Shown here piece by piece: positions 38,601 through 53,600 of a stretch of 64,000 bases of DNA (position 1 is its first letter; the number at the start of each line of letters is the position of its first letter). A model generated the notes under the pieces. It had not been told where the DNA came from, did not search any database, and saw nothing but the letters and a program-made list of their open reading frames with translations. The position numbers and the translations under genes are program-made. The stretch comes from Cladocopium goreaui. Its lineage: Eukaryota; Sar; Dinophyceae; Suessiales; Symbiodiniaceae. The DNA lies in the NCBI GenBank assembly GCA_947184155.2, contig CAMXCT020006581.1, forward strand, positions 124,001-188,000, given 5' to 3'.

Positions 38601-41600
38601 GCTTATTGAGAATTAAGGAGTATGGGCAGTTTTCGGATATGTAGATGGCACGGACCCATGGAATAAAACTTTTGGAGAGCTGGAAAGTTTATTTTGATGA
38701 TTCAAGCAGGTGGTTGAGTTAAATTTGTATAGAACGAGGCGGCTGTGTAGTGGAAGTAAATAGATTCTAAATCCACCAAAATAAACTTTTCAGGCTGCCA
38801 AAAGTTTGTTTCATGTCCATCCGGTGCCTCCAAGACAGCGCGCCAGGGTTTGTAGCAGACAAAACTTTTCAGTGCTGGAAAAGTGTTTTGCCAGACACCC
38901 TCACTTCAGTACTGGGGCTCAAAGACTCGCACGCTCAAAGTTCCAGGGCCATGCCGCTGCGAGTTCTTCTCCAGTCGCGTCTTGGGTGGCCTTTCGAGGC
39001 CATGAAAGACCTTGATGCGAGCTTCGGAGAAGTCTTGCAGGAGCCAAAAGGCCTCATTACAAGGGAAGGAAGGAAAGGCCCGCAGGGCCATTGCGAGGCC
39101 TGAGCACGGGCGATGCTGCGCTTGTGGACAATCAAGAACGTAGAGCTTTTTCCAATATATTGGATGAGATGTCCCCTCCCAAACGCCGTAAGGCGGATGG
39201 ACACTGAACCACTCTCGGCAAGGCAACGTGAAAAAGCCTTTTGCCTTTTGGAAAGAAGGGGTTGGAGACATTGGAACCTGTCCTTGTTCGTGCATCATAC
39301 ATGTACCAATGTTTACTCACAGGCATTCTTAAAATCCTTTAGATATACATATATATGTAATTATATATATATACATACCTACGGCCTGAAATTAACGAGG
39401 CGAGGGGTTATTTTCGAAACCAGATTTAACGAGGCGAGGTGCTATTTTCTAAACCACATGTAACGAGGCGAGGTGCTAAATGCGCGTAACGATGATCAGA
39501 CACGAAGTATAGACGAGGTAAGAAAGAAAGTAATTTGCACAGATCACCATTAATATCACCATTAATCACCATTAATATCTATGAACCATGGTTGGTATAC
39601 TGATGATAATCTGGTTGGTGGTTTGGAACATGAATGGATTATTTTTCCATTCAGTTTGGAATGTCATCATCCCAACTGACGAGGTCATATTTTTCAGAGG
39701 GGTAGGGCTCAACCACCAACCAGTAATACATTTGTCCAGGTGTCCCAGCTTTTTTAATTTTTTTTGGGGGTTGGTATGATGGGATTCAATGGGAGGTTAA
39801 GCATTCACTAAGGGGAATGAACTAATGGTATCTAATTGTATTTGAGTGCATACTAATTGTTGCGATTCAATGGGGATTTGACCATCAATTAAACTTAGTG
39901 AATCGGATTGGTCATGGGATCTCGTGGGAGTTTATGGGGATCAATTTAGGAACTGGGTCCATGGAACTGGGAAAGTAGAGATTTGAATCCGAGCTGGGCC
40001 TTAGGGTTTTTCACACGGTTCCTTTGTCTAACTGAGATAGGCAACTGGATTGTGATTTCACATGATTTTGGGTTTGGTGACCTATCTCACAGCCAACTGG
40101 AACGTGACGGATCTACATATCATGATAGATCTGTCATCTGTCATAGTTATGTCTGCCAGTAACTTACCTATCTAATCTATCTAGAAAGCCTTAGAATGTA
40201 AGGACTCCGCTGGGTTGAGGGAGGGTCAGCGTCTTTCCGGGTGGCGATTCGCGCGCTTGAACGGTACGCCATTCTGGCAGCGAATGGTGGCCTTGTTGGC
40301 GGGCTTGCAGCAGACGGCTCGACCTTGTACAATTCGATGGCACCTTTGGTAGCAGCTCCGCATCTTTTCCATCCAATGGTTACGCCGCTGTTCTCCGGTT
40401 TGGCCAAAGCGCAGGCCACTGTTTTTAATGCACCCATGAGAGCCTCGATGTCGAAAATAAACGCTGCTTTCGCAGCGTTCGAAGAGGCGCGAACTGGAGA
40501 TGCTGCCTACATTGCTTCCGATGTGAAATCCATGGGCAAGCACCTGCAGATCGTGCGAGCCTTGGGAGCGTACGGAGGGCTTTTCTGTGTGGTAGCCGCT
40601 GATTCGACGGGAGCGAAGAACTTGGCCAAAGCGGCAACGTCTGGAGTCGGCTTTCTCTCTCCAGACGCCACATACGAAGAGTGTGTGCTGCTGGTCAAAC
40701 GTGGAACTGATGCCCTTGTGTCGGACCGCACTCTGGAAGAGATTGACAAGGCGCTCGGAGAAGTGGAGCAAGAAGGAACCGACAAGACGTCAGCGCAGCA
40801 AGCTTTCATGACATATGCTGAGGGATTCGCACAGACGACGGCTGAAGGCCATTGGTCGTTTGTGAGTGGCTAGCCTTCATGGTGCAAGTCTCCCAAGCAG
40901 CGAAAAACCCAATTGCTGGGTGACAACCACAGGAATTCAAACCAGTTCTGGTTGGTGGTTTGGAACATGAATTTTATTTGTCCATTCAGTTGGGAGTGTC
41001 ATCATCCCAACTGACGAAGTCATATTTTTCAGAGGGCTTGGTAAACCACCAGCCAGAGTTATATTTAGGTTGAACTGGGGTGATCTTCCAGTCCCTTTGG
41101 ATCCAGATACTGAAAAATTTTTGGATCCAAACCCATGACGGATCCATGGTGCTGGTAGAAAAATGCTAACATGACTGGGGTATATTGATGGGATCCATGG
41201 AGCACCATATATAGCATGGATCCGTCATGGATAAGGAGTGAATATCTAAAATCAATCGAAGCTATTCCGATCAAGACTCAAGTGACTCAAGTGACTCAAG
41301 TCTTAAAAAAAACATGTTTCACTTCCGAAAATCCTTCCGCTTCGCGAGGATCCAAAGAAGCCGCCCATTCTGATCTGTGCAGACAACACCTTTGCAACTG
41401 CCTGGAATCAACAGCCCCTGAAGTTGGGCGTAGACATTGCACCTTGGCACTGAACGACCTCGTGGCCTCGTGGGGCCGGGGGGAACATCTGGGAGCATCC
41501 TGGCGACCTTGGATTTTTTACGGATTCAAAGTGATGCGGATCGCCGGGTTTCTTTCAAGTTTGTTTCCATGAAATCCAATAATTATATACAGTATAATTA

Positions 41601-44600
41601 TATATAGTATTTAATACGCATGGACCAGCAACCATGGATCTTGGGGCGTTCCTTGAAACCGCAGGTTTGGTTTTCTGCACAGCCGACGGACCACAATAAG
41701 GATGTAACAGGATGTAAAAGGCAATTGGTATACTTCTGGTTGCAAGGGCTAGCATGTTTCTAACAACATTGGGTATGATGATTCCAAGCGCTAATATGTT
41801 TTTTCAATACGAGAATTGTATCCCTGCTTCTTCAACGTCATGTTTTTACTTCCATGTGGCCAATAGCCAATATAGTCTCCACAAGAACGACAGGTTTTGG
41901 GCGAGACTTTGCCGGGCATGAGAAAACAGCACTTCTCACAACGACAGATCTTGTGAGGAACAGCTTTTCTCCTCAACACGCCTTCAATTTCCATGTCCTC
42001 AAGCGGTCTCACGTTGAAGATGGTATAAATGCCCAGAAAGTGCCCCAGATATCCCCAGATGTTTGCCCAGCAAAATCTTGGCGCTATAAACCTCGGTTTT
42101 GGCGAGGTGATGATTTCGGCCAGCAAATACATTGGGGGCCACTCCGACATGACCGGCGGTGCCTTGGTGGTGGGCAACCAGGACCTGGCTCAGAGGCGAA
42201 GGGCCGGAGAATGGAGAGGAATTGTTTGGGATTTAGAGGATTTCTTGGGTGGTTTTGGAATGATCTGGGGCTCAGGGTTGAACTGGGTGAATTTTTGGCT
42301 AGGCGAATGATCTGGGGCGATTTGAAAGTGATTTCTGGTGAACATTGCCTTCATAAGGGCCAATTCCAGGGGTTCTGAGCCCTGCATAGGGAGATCGACA
42401 CATCGAGGTCATTAGGACCACTGATGACATCCATCTTCAATCTTGTCCCTTAGGAGAGACCATGGGGGTTTGTTTGAACATGAGGTACACGGTATACCCC
42501 CCAAAAAAAGATGTTTTATCATATTTCATGAGATTTTATCATTATTTTCCCAGAAGCATGGCACTTTTGGAGCATCACATGGTATGGGTTTCTGGGTGGT
42601 TTCTGGATGTGGCGGATGGCCCTCCAGTGATTTGTGAAGCATGTTTGGGTTGTGATCCTTCCAGCTTGCAACTCCTGAAGTTCCTGAAGTTTCAATCGTG
42701 ATAAACCTCGAATGATTTTTCGACCGGTGCTGTGTGCTGATCTTGGGGTTGATGAATTCAAGTTACCACCGTTGTTTTTTTTTTGTGGGCTCCTCATGGT
42801 ATACGGGGCTTGGGACTAACTTCTGGGATCTCCTGCAGGCTCAACGCCTTGGCCAAAAGCGTGGGTGCCATCGCGAGTCCCTTTGAGGTGCTGCCATAAA
42901 CCAGCTCCGAAGTATATATAGTTGGATATATAATGGTATATAATAATTGTATAATATAATTTATATATATATATACACCAAAACCTTGGATGGTATTGGG
43001 TTTAGCTCATGGTTCAGACTGTTCTGCGTCATGGATCGTTCACGTTTCAAAAAAAAACGAGATCGTCCGTTGCGTCGCCAGCGAAGCGAGGCATATTTGG
43101 CCTTGCGCGGAATGAAGACGCTGGCAGTTCGCATGGAGAGGCGCGCTATCCGCTGCTTGATGGCTGCTGGTTGTCCGTGAAATCAGCGCTTTCGCGCTTT
43201 CTATATGGGAGGCAGGTCAGTTTTTTTAAGACAAAAGTAGCCATATGGATATACCTGTGCAAAAATATCGAAGGATAGCTGACCATTGGATGCGTGAAGA
43301 TTAGAACTGTAAAGAAAAATACTGGCTGATATATCACTATTGCAGAGATTTCTTAAAGATTGTGTAAGATCGGCCGTCAAATTTGGCGCCCCCGAGATTG
43401 GAAAATCACCAAAGATTTGAGATTCACGGGCTTCAGTTTATCTGGCCCAGTATGGGACTCAAAGTGCCATGGCGTTGTTTATGTACACTCCAAGTTCTCT
43501 TGAGACTTCCCGAAAGTACAGATATGATCCAAACACATTTTTTGCGGGGATGATCCTGCAAGTTGAGAATATCAATAGATATCAATAGTGTGTACTACTT
43601 GTATGTACTGTAAAGGGTGTAGTTTCAGCAACATATCAGAGTTCTTGGGATTATGGGCCCTTTCCTCATTTGTTCATGAAACTCGAGTTATCACAAACAT
43701 TCAGGGTCATACTAGATCCAATACTTCTTGTATTTGTGAAACCATGTGAAACCTCTCCGTGATAGAAAAGCAACTTTTCAATTTTCAAGGGTTCCCATAT
43801 GTTCCCATTGTTCAAGGCTTCACCTCCCCTAATTTCCTTCTTACAAAACGCCGTAACGCCTCACGGCCTAATGTCAGGCAGTGTAGCAACGCGCAGAAGG
43901 TTGCTGAATTCCTGGTGAAGCACGAAAATGTGACGGAGGTGCGACGGAATTGACGAAATCGGGAGTTGTAAATCGGGATGGTAATTACTGTACCCATAGG
44001 ATCCATGTATGGAATATTTACCTACATTTGGGTCATATATGGGAGAAATGTTGGTAAATATTCCATACATGGAGCATATGGGATATATTACTATAGTTTT
44101 GTAGTGTCTTATATATGTCTTATATGTTTTATATGTGTTTTATTACTAGATTCCTCTGAACTGTTCATTGAGTCACTTAAATTGGAGGATTGCAATCATT
44201 ATTATATAGACACCACCCAGAAACCATGGTAAAAAGATTCGGGGATTTGAAACACCGTTAAACGGCACCATAGAATTTTCATCGGGGGTGTAAAAAAATC
44301 TTCGGGGCTTATAAATATATTATATGTTTAATACTGGGGATGATGATGATATGATGGACGTCCATCTTGATGGGCTATCTTTTTTCTAGAGTTACTGTAG
44401 TCACGTGCCAAATAACCATCAAAGATAGGTGGTTGATGGATTTCAATGGAGGTTTCTGCGGGTTGTTATCCACCCACATGTTGATGGTTTACACAAGCCA
44501 TTTATGGTAAAATGTTGGGGATGGTGGATCCTATTGCTTTACTAGCATTTCTCTAGCATGAATTCGGTGAATTAGCATGAATTGCAGCTAAGAAAACAAA

Positions 44601-47600
44601 TGGCTTGCTGGAAAATCCCCGAGAATTGCTTCGATGATGTTCCCAGCTGGACACCTCCATAAAAATAGGCCATTTGGCCATGGGGGGGTTTACCATTGCC
44701 ACGTTTGAGTACCAGAAGGTGACATCAATCATCAACAATATGAACGGGTTAGCAACATGTAACCACCTATTTGTTTGATTTGGGTTTGTCTTGAAATCTT
44801 CGACACTTGTTGTTGGAAGGTATGTACGGTCAATGGTTAACTAAGCATGTGGACGGTTTTTGGGACAAGTGTCACTCAATGTTGGATGTTTTGGTTGCTT
44901 TCCCATTTTTTCCCCATTAAACTTGCCGTGAACATTCTACATTGAAACCAACCCAGTGGTTTCAACATTTACACCATTTCTGGATAGGCCTTCTTCGGAC
45001 AGAATGTGAAAACTGGGATTTAACCGAACCAGTCAAAATATCGGATTTCGATGGAGTTGGATTTAGCAAAATATCGGTAAGCTTGGGGGAAATGAATGGT
45101 AACCTCACAGAAATTGAGAATCAGGAAAGCCGTGGATTTTCCAACTGCCCTTGACTTGAAACATGGCGTCATGGCGTGCTTGAAAATGCACCATATCTAG
45201 AAATTTAGTTCGATGCTTTTTCACCACATTCATTTTAGTTAAAGGGACTTTCCCAGCCATAGTTGGATAGCACTTTCTGGGTTTTATCCCCCAGGGAATC
45301 CACCAGGGAATCCACCATAGCCTCTGGTGATGACTGTTACATAGCCATGGGACTAAGCCATGGCCCTAATCGAAATAGATGGTGTGTTTACCTGGGTTTA
45401 CCGTTCTTAAACATGGGTGGATATTTCCATGGCGAAGTGTGAATGTCATAACCAGATGGCAATTTGTTACATAGCTATTGAACATGGCCCAGTCGAAACA
45501 GTGAATTTTCCCATTCAACATGGTGGATCTTTCCATTTTTTTTTGGTATGTTTACCAGGCCGGGTAACCAGATGGTAAATCCCATATCATCCCATTATTC
45601 ACCATTGTTGACCCATTGTTAACCCATTAAATCACCATTTCTAGTGGTTATTTGCTACATAGCCATGGAAAATCACCATGCTATTAATAGGTAAACCATG
45701 GTAAAGCATTTGAATCATCATAACCAGATGGTAAATCCTGGCCCGACAGGTTGCTTCGTTGGTTCTAAACTCAACCACTCCACCGACGATCCACCACGAT
45801 CCACCCAGGTGCATTATCCGGGTCTCTCCAGCCATCCGCAGCACGCGCTGTGCCGGAGGCCTTTAACGCGAACGTTCGGCCGCAATTGGGATACCAAAAA
45901 AAACAGGTCAGAGAAGTGGATGTTTTTTGTCTGATTAATTAGAGTTTTCATGTGGATCCCCATAAATTTTCTGGTTGGTGGTTTGGAACATGAATGGATG
46001 ATGTTTCCATATGTTTCCATTTCATATATGGGATGTCATCCGAAACCGATTGACGAACTCATATTTTTCAACATGGTTATTGCACCACCAACCAGTATAT
46101 ATATATCCATATTAATTAACCATTTTTAACCAGGTATATTTACCAACCAAATTTTGTATATTGGATTTATAACCCCCCAATTGTCCATCAATTGTGTGAA
46201 CCATCCCCAAATGGAAGTGGCATTGCATCTCCAGGCAGATGAAAAGCGGTGGTGCTGTGGTCACCGTGCGCTTGAAAGGTGCGCATTTGCGGCTTCAACT
46301 TATTCATTTGAGATTATATGAGATTATAAAAGTGGATATAGAATGGGAACATACTTGGTGGACCGGCTCTTCTTGTGGCACTTGCAAGTACATAGAGCAC
46401 TTGTGACACATAGAAAAAACTTACAACATACTTAAACTACTTAGAAAATGAGGATTTTTTGAAATAAGTAATATACTTACAAATTAGTTATAAGTAACTT
46501 ATAAGTATCTTAAGTAAATTCATGTTTTCTACAGGGCTCGTTTTTAGTCCTGTTTGTTTTCTTTCGAAAAAGCATGTTTTGCTGGAAAGCACTGGAAAAT
46601 GGACTCTCACAGCTTATTGCACACAGACTCGCTCACCTATAGCAGGCTGCAACAGTGAGACAAAACCTGGTATATTCTATGTAAAAAATCATGGACGTTG
46701 CGGCCCAATGGGCCGCAAACAGCAGAAAAAACAACTTGGAAGTTCAAACTATACATGTTCAAGTGTATCAAGTGTAGAGTATCTATAGATCATTGCAACT
46801 CAAGGAGCCGCTTGAAGAAAAAACGTGGCAGCCCTTGGAGTATTTGGTTTCGTGTTGAAAACTGTTTTTGTTGCTGCGGCTCAATGAGCCGCAAAACATG
46901 TTGCTACCAGGAGCCATGGTCTTTGCTTTTTTTGACGCTAATGTATGCAAAGAACAACATCGTCTTCGAGGAGCATCCACCACATAGGAGTTCTTCCTAC
47001 CATCTTGACGTGCACCAACTTGCTGATGGCACCTGCCACAGACCACCGTGACCAAAAAGAATTTTGATGTTGCAGTTGCATGGGCTGCAAGTAGATATAA
47101 AAGTCAGAACTTGCGCGTACTGTAGCTTGGACGATACCAGCGTGGTCACCCAATAGAACGTCGTTTTTTGAAATTGTCTTTCCAGCAAAAATCATTTGGC
47201 TCGTCACCTCGCAGTCGTTGGTGCCCAAGGCGGAAGAAAACTCAGCATGTTTTTCAACTTTTCCAACCAAGCGATTGTCGAATCCAAAGGCATCCAGAGA
47301 TGTGACATGGTGCTGCCAAACTGCTTTCATCACAAGGTGTCCAAACATGCCAGTTTCGTTTTGAGACCAACCATCAAACCGGTGGAGGCCGATATGGGAT
47401 TTGAACATTTTATGTTTTTTTCACAAGCCTGTGCGTCACAGTAAAACTGGTTGCGCTTGAACTGTTGCACTGCGTGGAACCGTAAATGGTGCTTCGGTCT
47501 TATGAAATTGTCTCCGTATGTAGCAACAACCAAACGATGGTGTTCCTTCTGTAGTTCCTGCAGGGTGTCTGTCACCTTCATGGTGTCATGGTAAAGTTTG

Positions 47601-50600
47601 CGCAATTCCATTTGAATTTTGCGTAGCACACCCAAGCATTCCAATTCTTTCTCCAATAGCCCAGTTCCTTCGGAACTTCTCAGCAGAAAATAACGAAACA
47701 GAGGAAGAAAGCATTGCAGGTTGCTTGCGTCACCTTTGTACGAAGCTCCTTGGCCTTGGAAATTTGCTTCATGACCCAATTGTTTTCTCCAGTAGGCTGA
47801 GCCCGTTTGTTGGGAAGTTTTCCAGTCGAGTTCCAAAAAGTGTTGCAAATTACCACGGCCAGTGGCATTCCAGCGTTTGTAAAGCTCCACAACCTCAAAA
47901 GACACCACACCGTTCGACCAGTACAAGTGCATGGTGTCCAGCAGAAAGCATGATGGCGGCAAAGCTTCTCTTGCCAACTGGTCTAATAGCAAGCCTGAGG
48001 GATTGAAATTGAATCCAATTGCCATCTCCTTCTTTGTCAAAGCAGCTTTGGTCAAAGTTGGCGCCTGTAGTGCCAAGTTGTCCATGACATCGAATATGTC
48101 ACCATCAGATTGCTCGCGAAAACCCTTCAAAATTGCTGCTTGTAATAACTTGGAAAAATGGGTCATACTTGTTCAAATCTGTATTTTTTTTGATGCAGTT
48201 CAAACAAAATGGACAGCAACGAATGCCAGCAGCTCCTTTTGCATCTAAAGCGTAGCGCACGCTGTCTAAATCAGAAAGCATGAACGCTATTCGAAGTCGC
48301 AGAATGCTCATCCCATCAGGAAACTGTAGTGGAAAGCCTGTTTCCACATTTTGTTGTAAAATTGCCCTGATGATAGCTGCCGTGGCGGCTGAAAATCCTC
48401 CTTCGATGTCCTGAAATTGAGCATGCTGAATGAGGCCCAGTGGGTGCCAGAGTTGATCCGACCATAGAAAACCAAGCTCTTTGATACCAAAATACCATAG
48501 GCTGGCCTTCTTGGCACCCACAACAGAAAGCACGTTACCACCTGTCGCTTCGTCGTTGTAGATCACCATGTTCATTTTCAATCCTGGACATTGCTTCGCA
48601 GTGTTGGAAACATGAAGTGCAAACGCTTCGCATCTTTGCATCAAATTTTGTAACATCTTTGGAATGTTTGCAACGTAGATGATCACAGGTCGATCTTCAT
48701 CCACACCTTTCAATTCCAAAGGTTCAAAAACGTCAGGCAGCACATCTTCTTGTATTCTTTTCCAAGTTGAAGTTGATGTTACAGCTTCTGCATCATGGCC
48801 TAATGCCTGGCAGGTTGCGTTAAAAAATTTTCTCCTCGATTCATCCGACACAGAGTGCAGACCCAAAGTGTCATGGCACACGGAACTGGCAGCAGCATTT
48901 TTTTCCTTTTCTTGCTGCACCTTGACATTTCTTGATCCAAGAATTAGTACAACGAGGTTGATGTCTTCAGACCACATGCCTTCAATAGAATGTCACTGGT
49001 TCTTTTAAAATGGAGACATTGCAAAGAAAACCTAACCCTCACAAAATTGTTTGCAATCGTCGTTTGATTTCTATTGTATTGAAAGAGGTATAGTGATTCA
49101 TGGGTTACAAAAATATCTTAACAACTACGCTTGAGACTTGAGATTGATATCAGAATTCCAACCAAACATAACACAGAGCGTTTCATGACACTGGGAAATC
49201 TCTTGCATGATTATCTATTGCTGAATGCTTTTATTTACATTTTTCTTTTAAGCTGCGCTGTGCGGATAAACGTATCTTTTTCGATGAGCTGCTCATGGAG
49301 CCGCTGCAGCAAAGCTTCGATGTAGTTTGGAGATTGTCGGTGACAAGTAATCTATAGAAGACTCAGGATTGCTAAGGCAATCTGATACTCAAAGCTGCCA
49401 CGTCCAGGTACATTTTTTTGACCCTCGCCCCGAAGTTTTGTCTCAGCGTGTCGAACAAGATATCAGCCATCTGCACATCCAAAAGACAGTGCAGCTAAGG
49501 CATCTCACACAGAGTTCTGTTTTTCTAAAAACGCCATCTGCAGATCCAAACGACACTGCAGCTAAGGCATATCACCTAAGTTTTTCCAAGCCATTGCTTC
49601 CCATCTCGAAAAAGACGATTGGATCCTTTAGCTGCTCAAAGTTCACTTCTTGCTTTTGGCCGGGGTGATCACAAGCTTAGTGACCTCCTGGGAGAGCTTC
49701 GTGAGATCCTTCATGTAGGTGAAGACTTCCTTGTCAGTCTCGAAGGGGAGAGTTCCAAGCTCACAAGTTGGGTTTTTCGAGTAAAACGCCAAAGCTGCAA
49801 CTGTTTTCTTTTTCCAGTCCTCCACAATGGCAGTCTTGTCCTTCAACTCCTGAACTCTGGGGTCGCTTTCCACTCCAAACTTGAAGGCCTTATCCAGCAC
49901 TTCGTTCATCTTGTGAAGGCAGGTGGCCAACGGAGCCGAAAGTTTGCTGCTCAGGGAGACAACCTTTTTTGTCTGTTGCTTTGCAGCCTTCTTTCTTTCA
50001 CTTTCAGCCTTCTTGTCAGCCCTCGCCTGATCTTTCGAAACCTGGGCGGCTTCACGCTTGAGCTTGGCCTCCACCTGCTTGGCTGTCAAAGCCTTGCCCT
50101 TCTTCTCAAGTCCCTTGCTGCCAGAAGGTCCATGGTCGTCATCGCCTGCAGGATGAAAATAAATATCAGTTTGCAATTTAAATTAACAGGAAATGGGTAA
50201 GAACGGTTTGAATTGCATGTCAAATGCAACTAACAAATTCATCATGTGAAATTTGAAGATTGAATATGCACATGGAAGGAAACCTGTTGAAAGTATACCA
50301 ACAAGGTTAGACGAAAACAGATTCATTATATATGTTGCGGCTCAGTGAGCCGCAGTGTGCAGAGAAGTTGTAACAAGTTAATGCAAGGTTGAAGTTGAAC
50401 CACAACTTGCTTTGGTCTTGAAGACAGATGGCCTTCATCTGACTCTGAGACCAAGTCCAAGACAACTGTTGCAGCCCCTGTGGCTGTGGAGTTCTTCTCC
50501 TCTTCCTCATCTGCAACCATCTCGGGAGCTTTGCGCTTGCGTACTGCTCTCTCAGCCTCGACCACTTGCTTCTCGGTGGTTGCCCGTATCTCCTGCTCTG

Positions 50601-53600
50601 AGACTGACGACTCCACCAACAAATACGTCCATTGGTTCAGTCCAGGACTCCATTCACTAGGATTGCGGGTCGTGAAGCCTTGGTCGACTTCATATCCGCG
50701 TGCCCTGTACACTGACAGTGGCAAATAAGTGCCTGAAACTCCAACGGTCCGCACCTTCCTGGTCTCCTCACAAATCTGGGTCACCAATGTGTCCCGGACC
50801 GTCTTGTAAGAAACATGGTTTTCTTCGCATCCTGCTTCTCTTGTTTGCAACGTGCAAAAAAGTTCTGTTGGGCTTCTTCGCTCAGAGTTGCAAAGCATGC
50901 TGGAGGCCATTGTTGGTGTCTCCTCAGCATCGTATACAAACTGTTGCATTCTCTGCACCAGAGTTCAGTGGGACCTCTGATGACGGACTCAGTCAGTGCC
51001 ACCTCCAGGCCACACTTCTTACACTTCATCGATGCCTCCAGCAGCTGCTCCTCCTCCTCAGCTTCCTGTAGAAAGGCGTCTTGCCTGACTAGTTGTTCTG
51101 AGATTGGTCCCTGAGATCCGTCCTGGTACGCCAAGGTCTCAGGAAACTTGTCCCTCTCGTCGTCATCCTTCGTCTCCTTCTCCTGGATCTCTGTCGCCTC
51201 AGTCTTGGTCTCTTTGCTCTCTGTCCCCTCAGTGCTGTCCTCCTTGGCCTCTGGAACCTCAGTCTGCTGTGTTTCTGCGACTTCCACAGCCTCAAGACTT
51301 TCGGTCGACGGTGCCTCACCTGGTCTTTGGCTATCCTCCAGTCCTTCTTGGTTGTCTGGATAGTACTCTGGCGGCTGGCTATCCTCAACCACGAGCGTAA
51401 GAGGAACAGCTTCTGCCATTGCAGATGAAAACACAGCAACTATAGACCTCCTAATCACTAACCTCCGAAGGAGAAAAACCTTCAGTGATAAGACCATTCA
51501 ACTGTTGCATCGTCTCAAGGTTGTCACATCAGATCTTGAGTCCAAGAACAAAACAACAGCAAGCTGAATATAAAGCGGATCATTGACCCGCTGAGAATCT
51601 CAGGTGTGATGTACAAAGAGCGCATCTATATCTATATATATATATGTCTTTGTAAACTGACTGATCAAAAGATATAGGATACATGTATTTTCCAGGAGCC
51701 CGCAACTGTCTTATGTGTTTTAAATGTGGCTTGATGTCAGGTTGATGTGAAGCTGATGTCAAGAAAAAACGAAGCAACATTTTGAAAGACTTGAGATATG
51801 CTTAAACCGTAGTGTGCATAAACGATGAAAAAAATATATGTAAAAATGTTTGCAACTAATGCAGAAACTAGGCCTTCGAAAAAGCAAAGCAAAAAAAAAA
51901 TATAGTGCATAAAAAGTGTAAAAAGAGTGCGTAAAGAATGTATGAATAGTGTATAAAGAGTGTATAAAACAGTGTATAAAGAGTGTATAAAGAGTGTATA
52001 AAGAGTGTATAAATAGTGTATAAATAGTGTATAAAGAGTGTATAAAGAGTGTATAAATAGTGTATAAAGAGTGTATAAAGAGTGTATAAAAAGTGTATAA
52101 ATAGTGTATAAATCAAAACCAGTTTGCATTTATACACGTATAAACCTGAAACGAAACCAATTTATACATGTATAAACCCCAAAAAATGGATTTATACATG
52201 TATAAATCTAAAAAAATGGATTTATACATGTATAATTTTTAAAAAAAAGGATTTATACATGTATAAAATATGTATAAATAGTGTATAAAATGTGTATAAA
52301 TCATGTATAGAAAATCTATGAATTATGTAAACAAAATGTATTGTTCATCAACTGTGTATGCTTTGGTTTGAAAACATGCAGTGCAACATGAAACCTTTCA
52401 GCTGCAACATCTAACACGAACCGTTTTGTCACTACCACAGTATCAACATACTTCATTCGAAAGCGGCTCAATCAGCCGCTATGCAACTTGCAAACTAAGG
52501 TCTTGATGATTTGACGCCTTGTTTTTTCAACCCTGGACCTCAAGTCAGCACTGTCAACGTCCTAGTGCTTCTTACCCTTCTTTCCCTTCTTGCTCTTCTT
52601 CTTCTCCTTGGGCTTGGGCAACTGATGGTCCGTCACCTCTGGGGCTTTCAACTCGGCCTGGGAACTGGTAGAAGTGGTAGAAGAAGCGGGATTGTCGAAA
52701 CAACCCATAGATTTCATGACCCGCCAGCTAGCCAGCCACTCTTGGATTTGAGATTCAGAGTAGGTTGAGGTGTCCTTCCCACGGAGAACTGAGCCATCCG
52801 ACATGATCATAAAACCAGTTGGAGGCGGGGTCGGTGAACGATTCTCAGCCATTGCAAATCAACCTAACCTTCCAAATCTTACTCACAAAATGCAAAACTT
52901 GAGAGCCCGTATGGCCAATACGCACAACAACCCCTTCCAAGAATAATTCATGCTGCACCGTTTAAACCAGAAAACAAACTTGGAAAAGACAAACATATGG
53001 GTCATATGAGAAACATGTCTTCTTTGTTTCTTGCGGCTCATTGAGCCGCAGATTTCCTCATGGCAAGTCTTTGAGTACAATGTGTTACTATGCTGTGCGG
53101 CTCATTGAGCCGCAACAACAATCTAAGAAATTATATACAAGAGCCAACTTGGGATTTGTTTCTGAGATATTTGAACATGGTTGTCAACTTGGTTCTATTC
53201 TATAATTAATACAGCATTGGTTCAAAAGAAGGATCCTTGTTGGATAAGTGGTTGACGCCACCCATGCACAAGCACTGCAAGTGCCAACAATGTTTGCATT
53301 TGCGATGAGACGTTTTACCAGAGCTACAGATCGTGTGGGGAAAAAAATGGTTCACATCATGGTTCAAAAGCCAATAAGTAGCGGACCAATGGTCCGCTCA
53401 AAACTTTATTGTATAGACAAAAGCAGCAGCGGCCCATTGGGCCGCAGATTCTTTGATATATTCATTGAAAGAGCGCAGCACCATTTTGTCGGCCAGTGCA
53501 CTGCGTCTTCAATCTTCACGCGTCAGACCAGTTATTCCAGTCATCATTGTGACACCACTCTTCCCATTGATCCCACTGGTCCCATTGGTTCCAGTCACTC

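Noticed and set aside
51737-52137. Tyr/Leu/Phe-rich minus-strand ORFs of about 130 codons
   Set aside because: Translations of the GTGTATAAA array.
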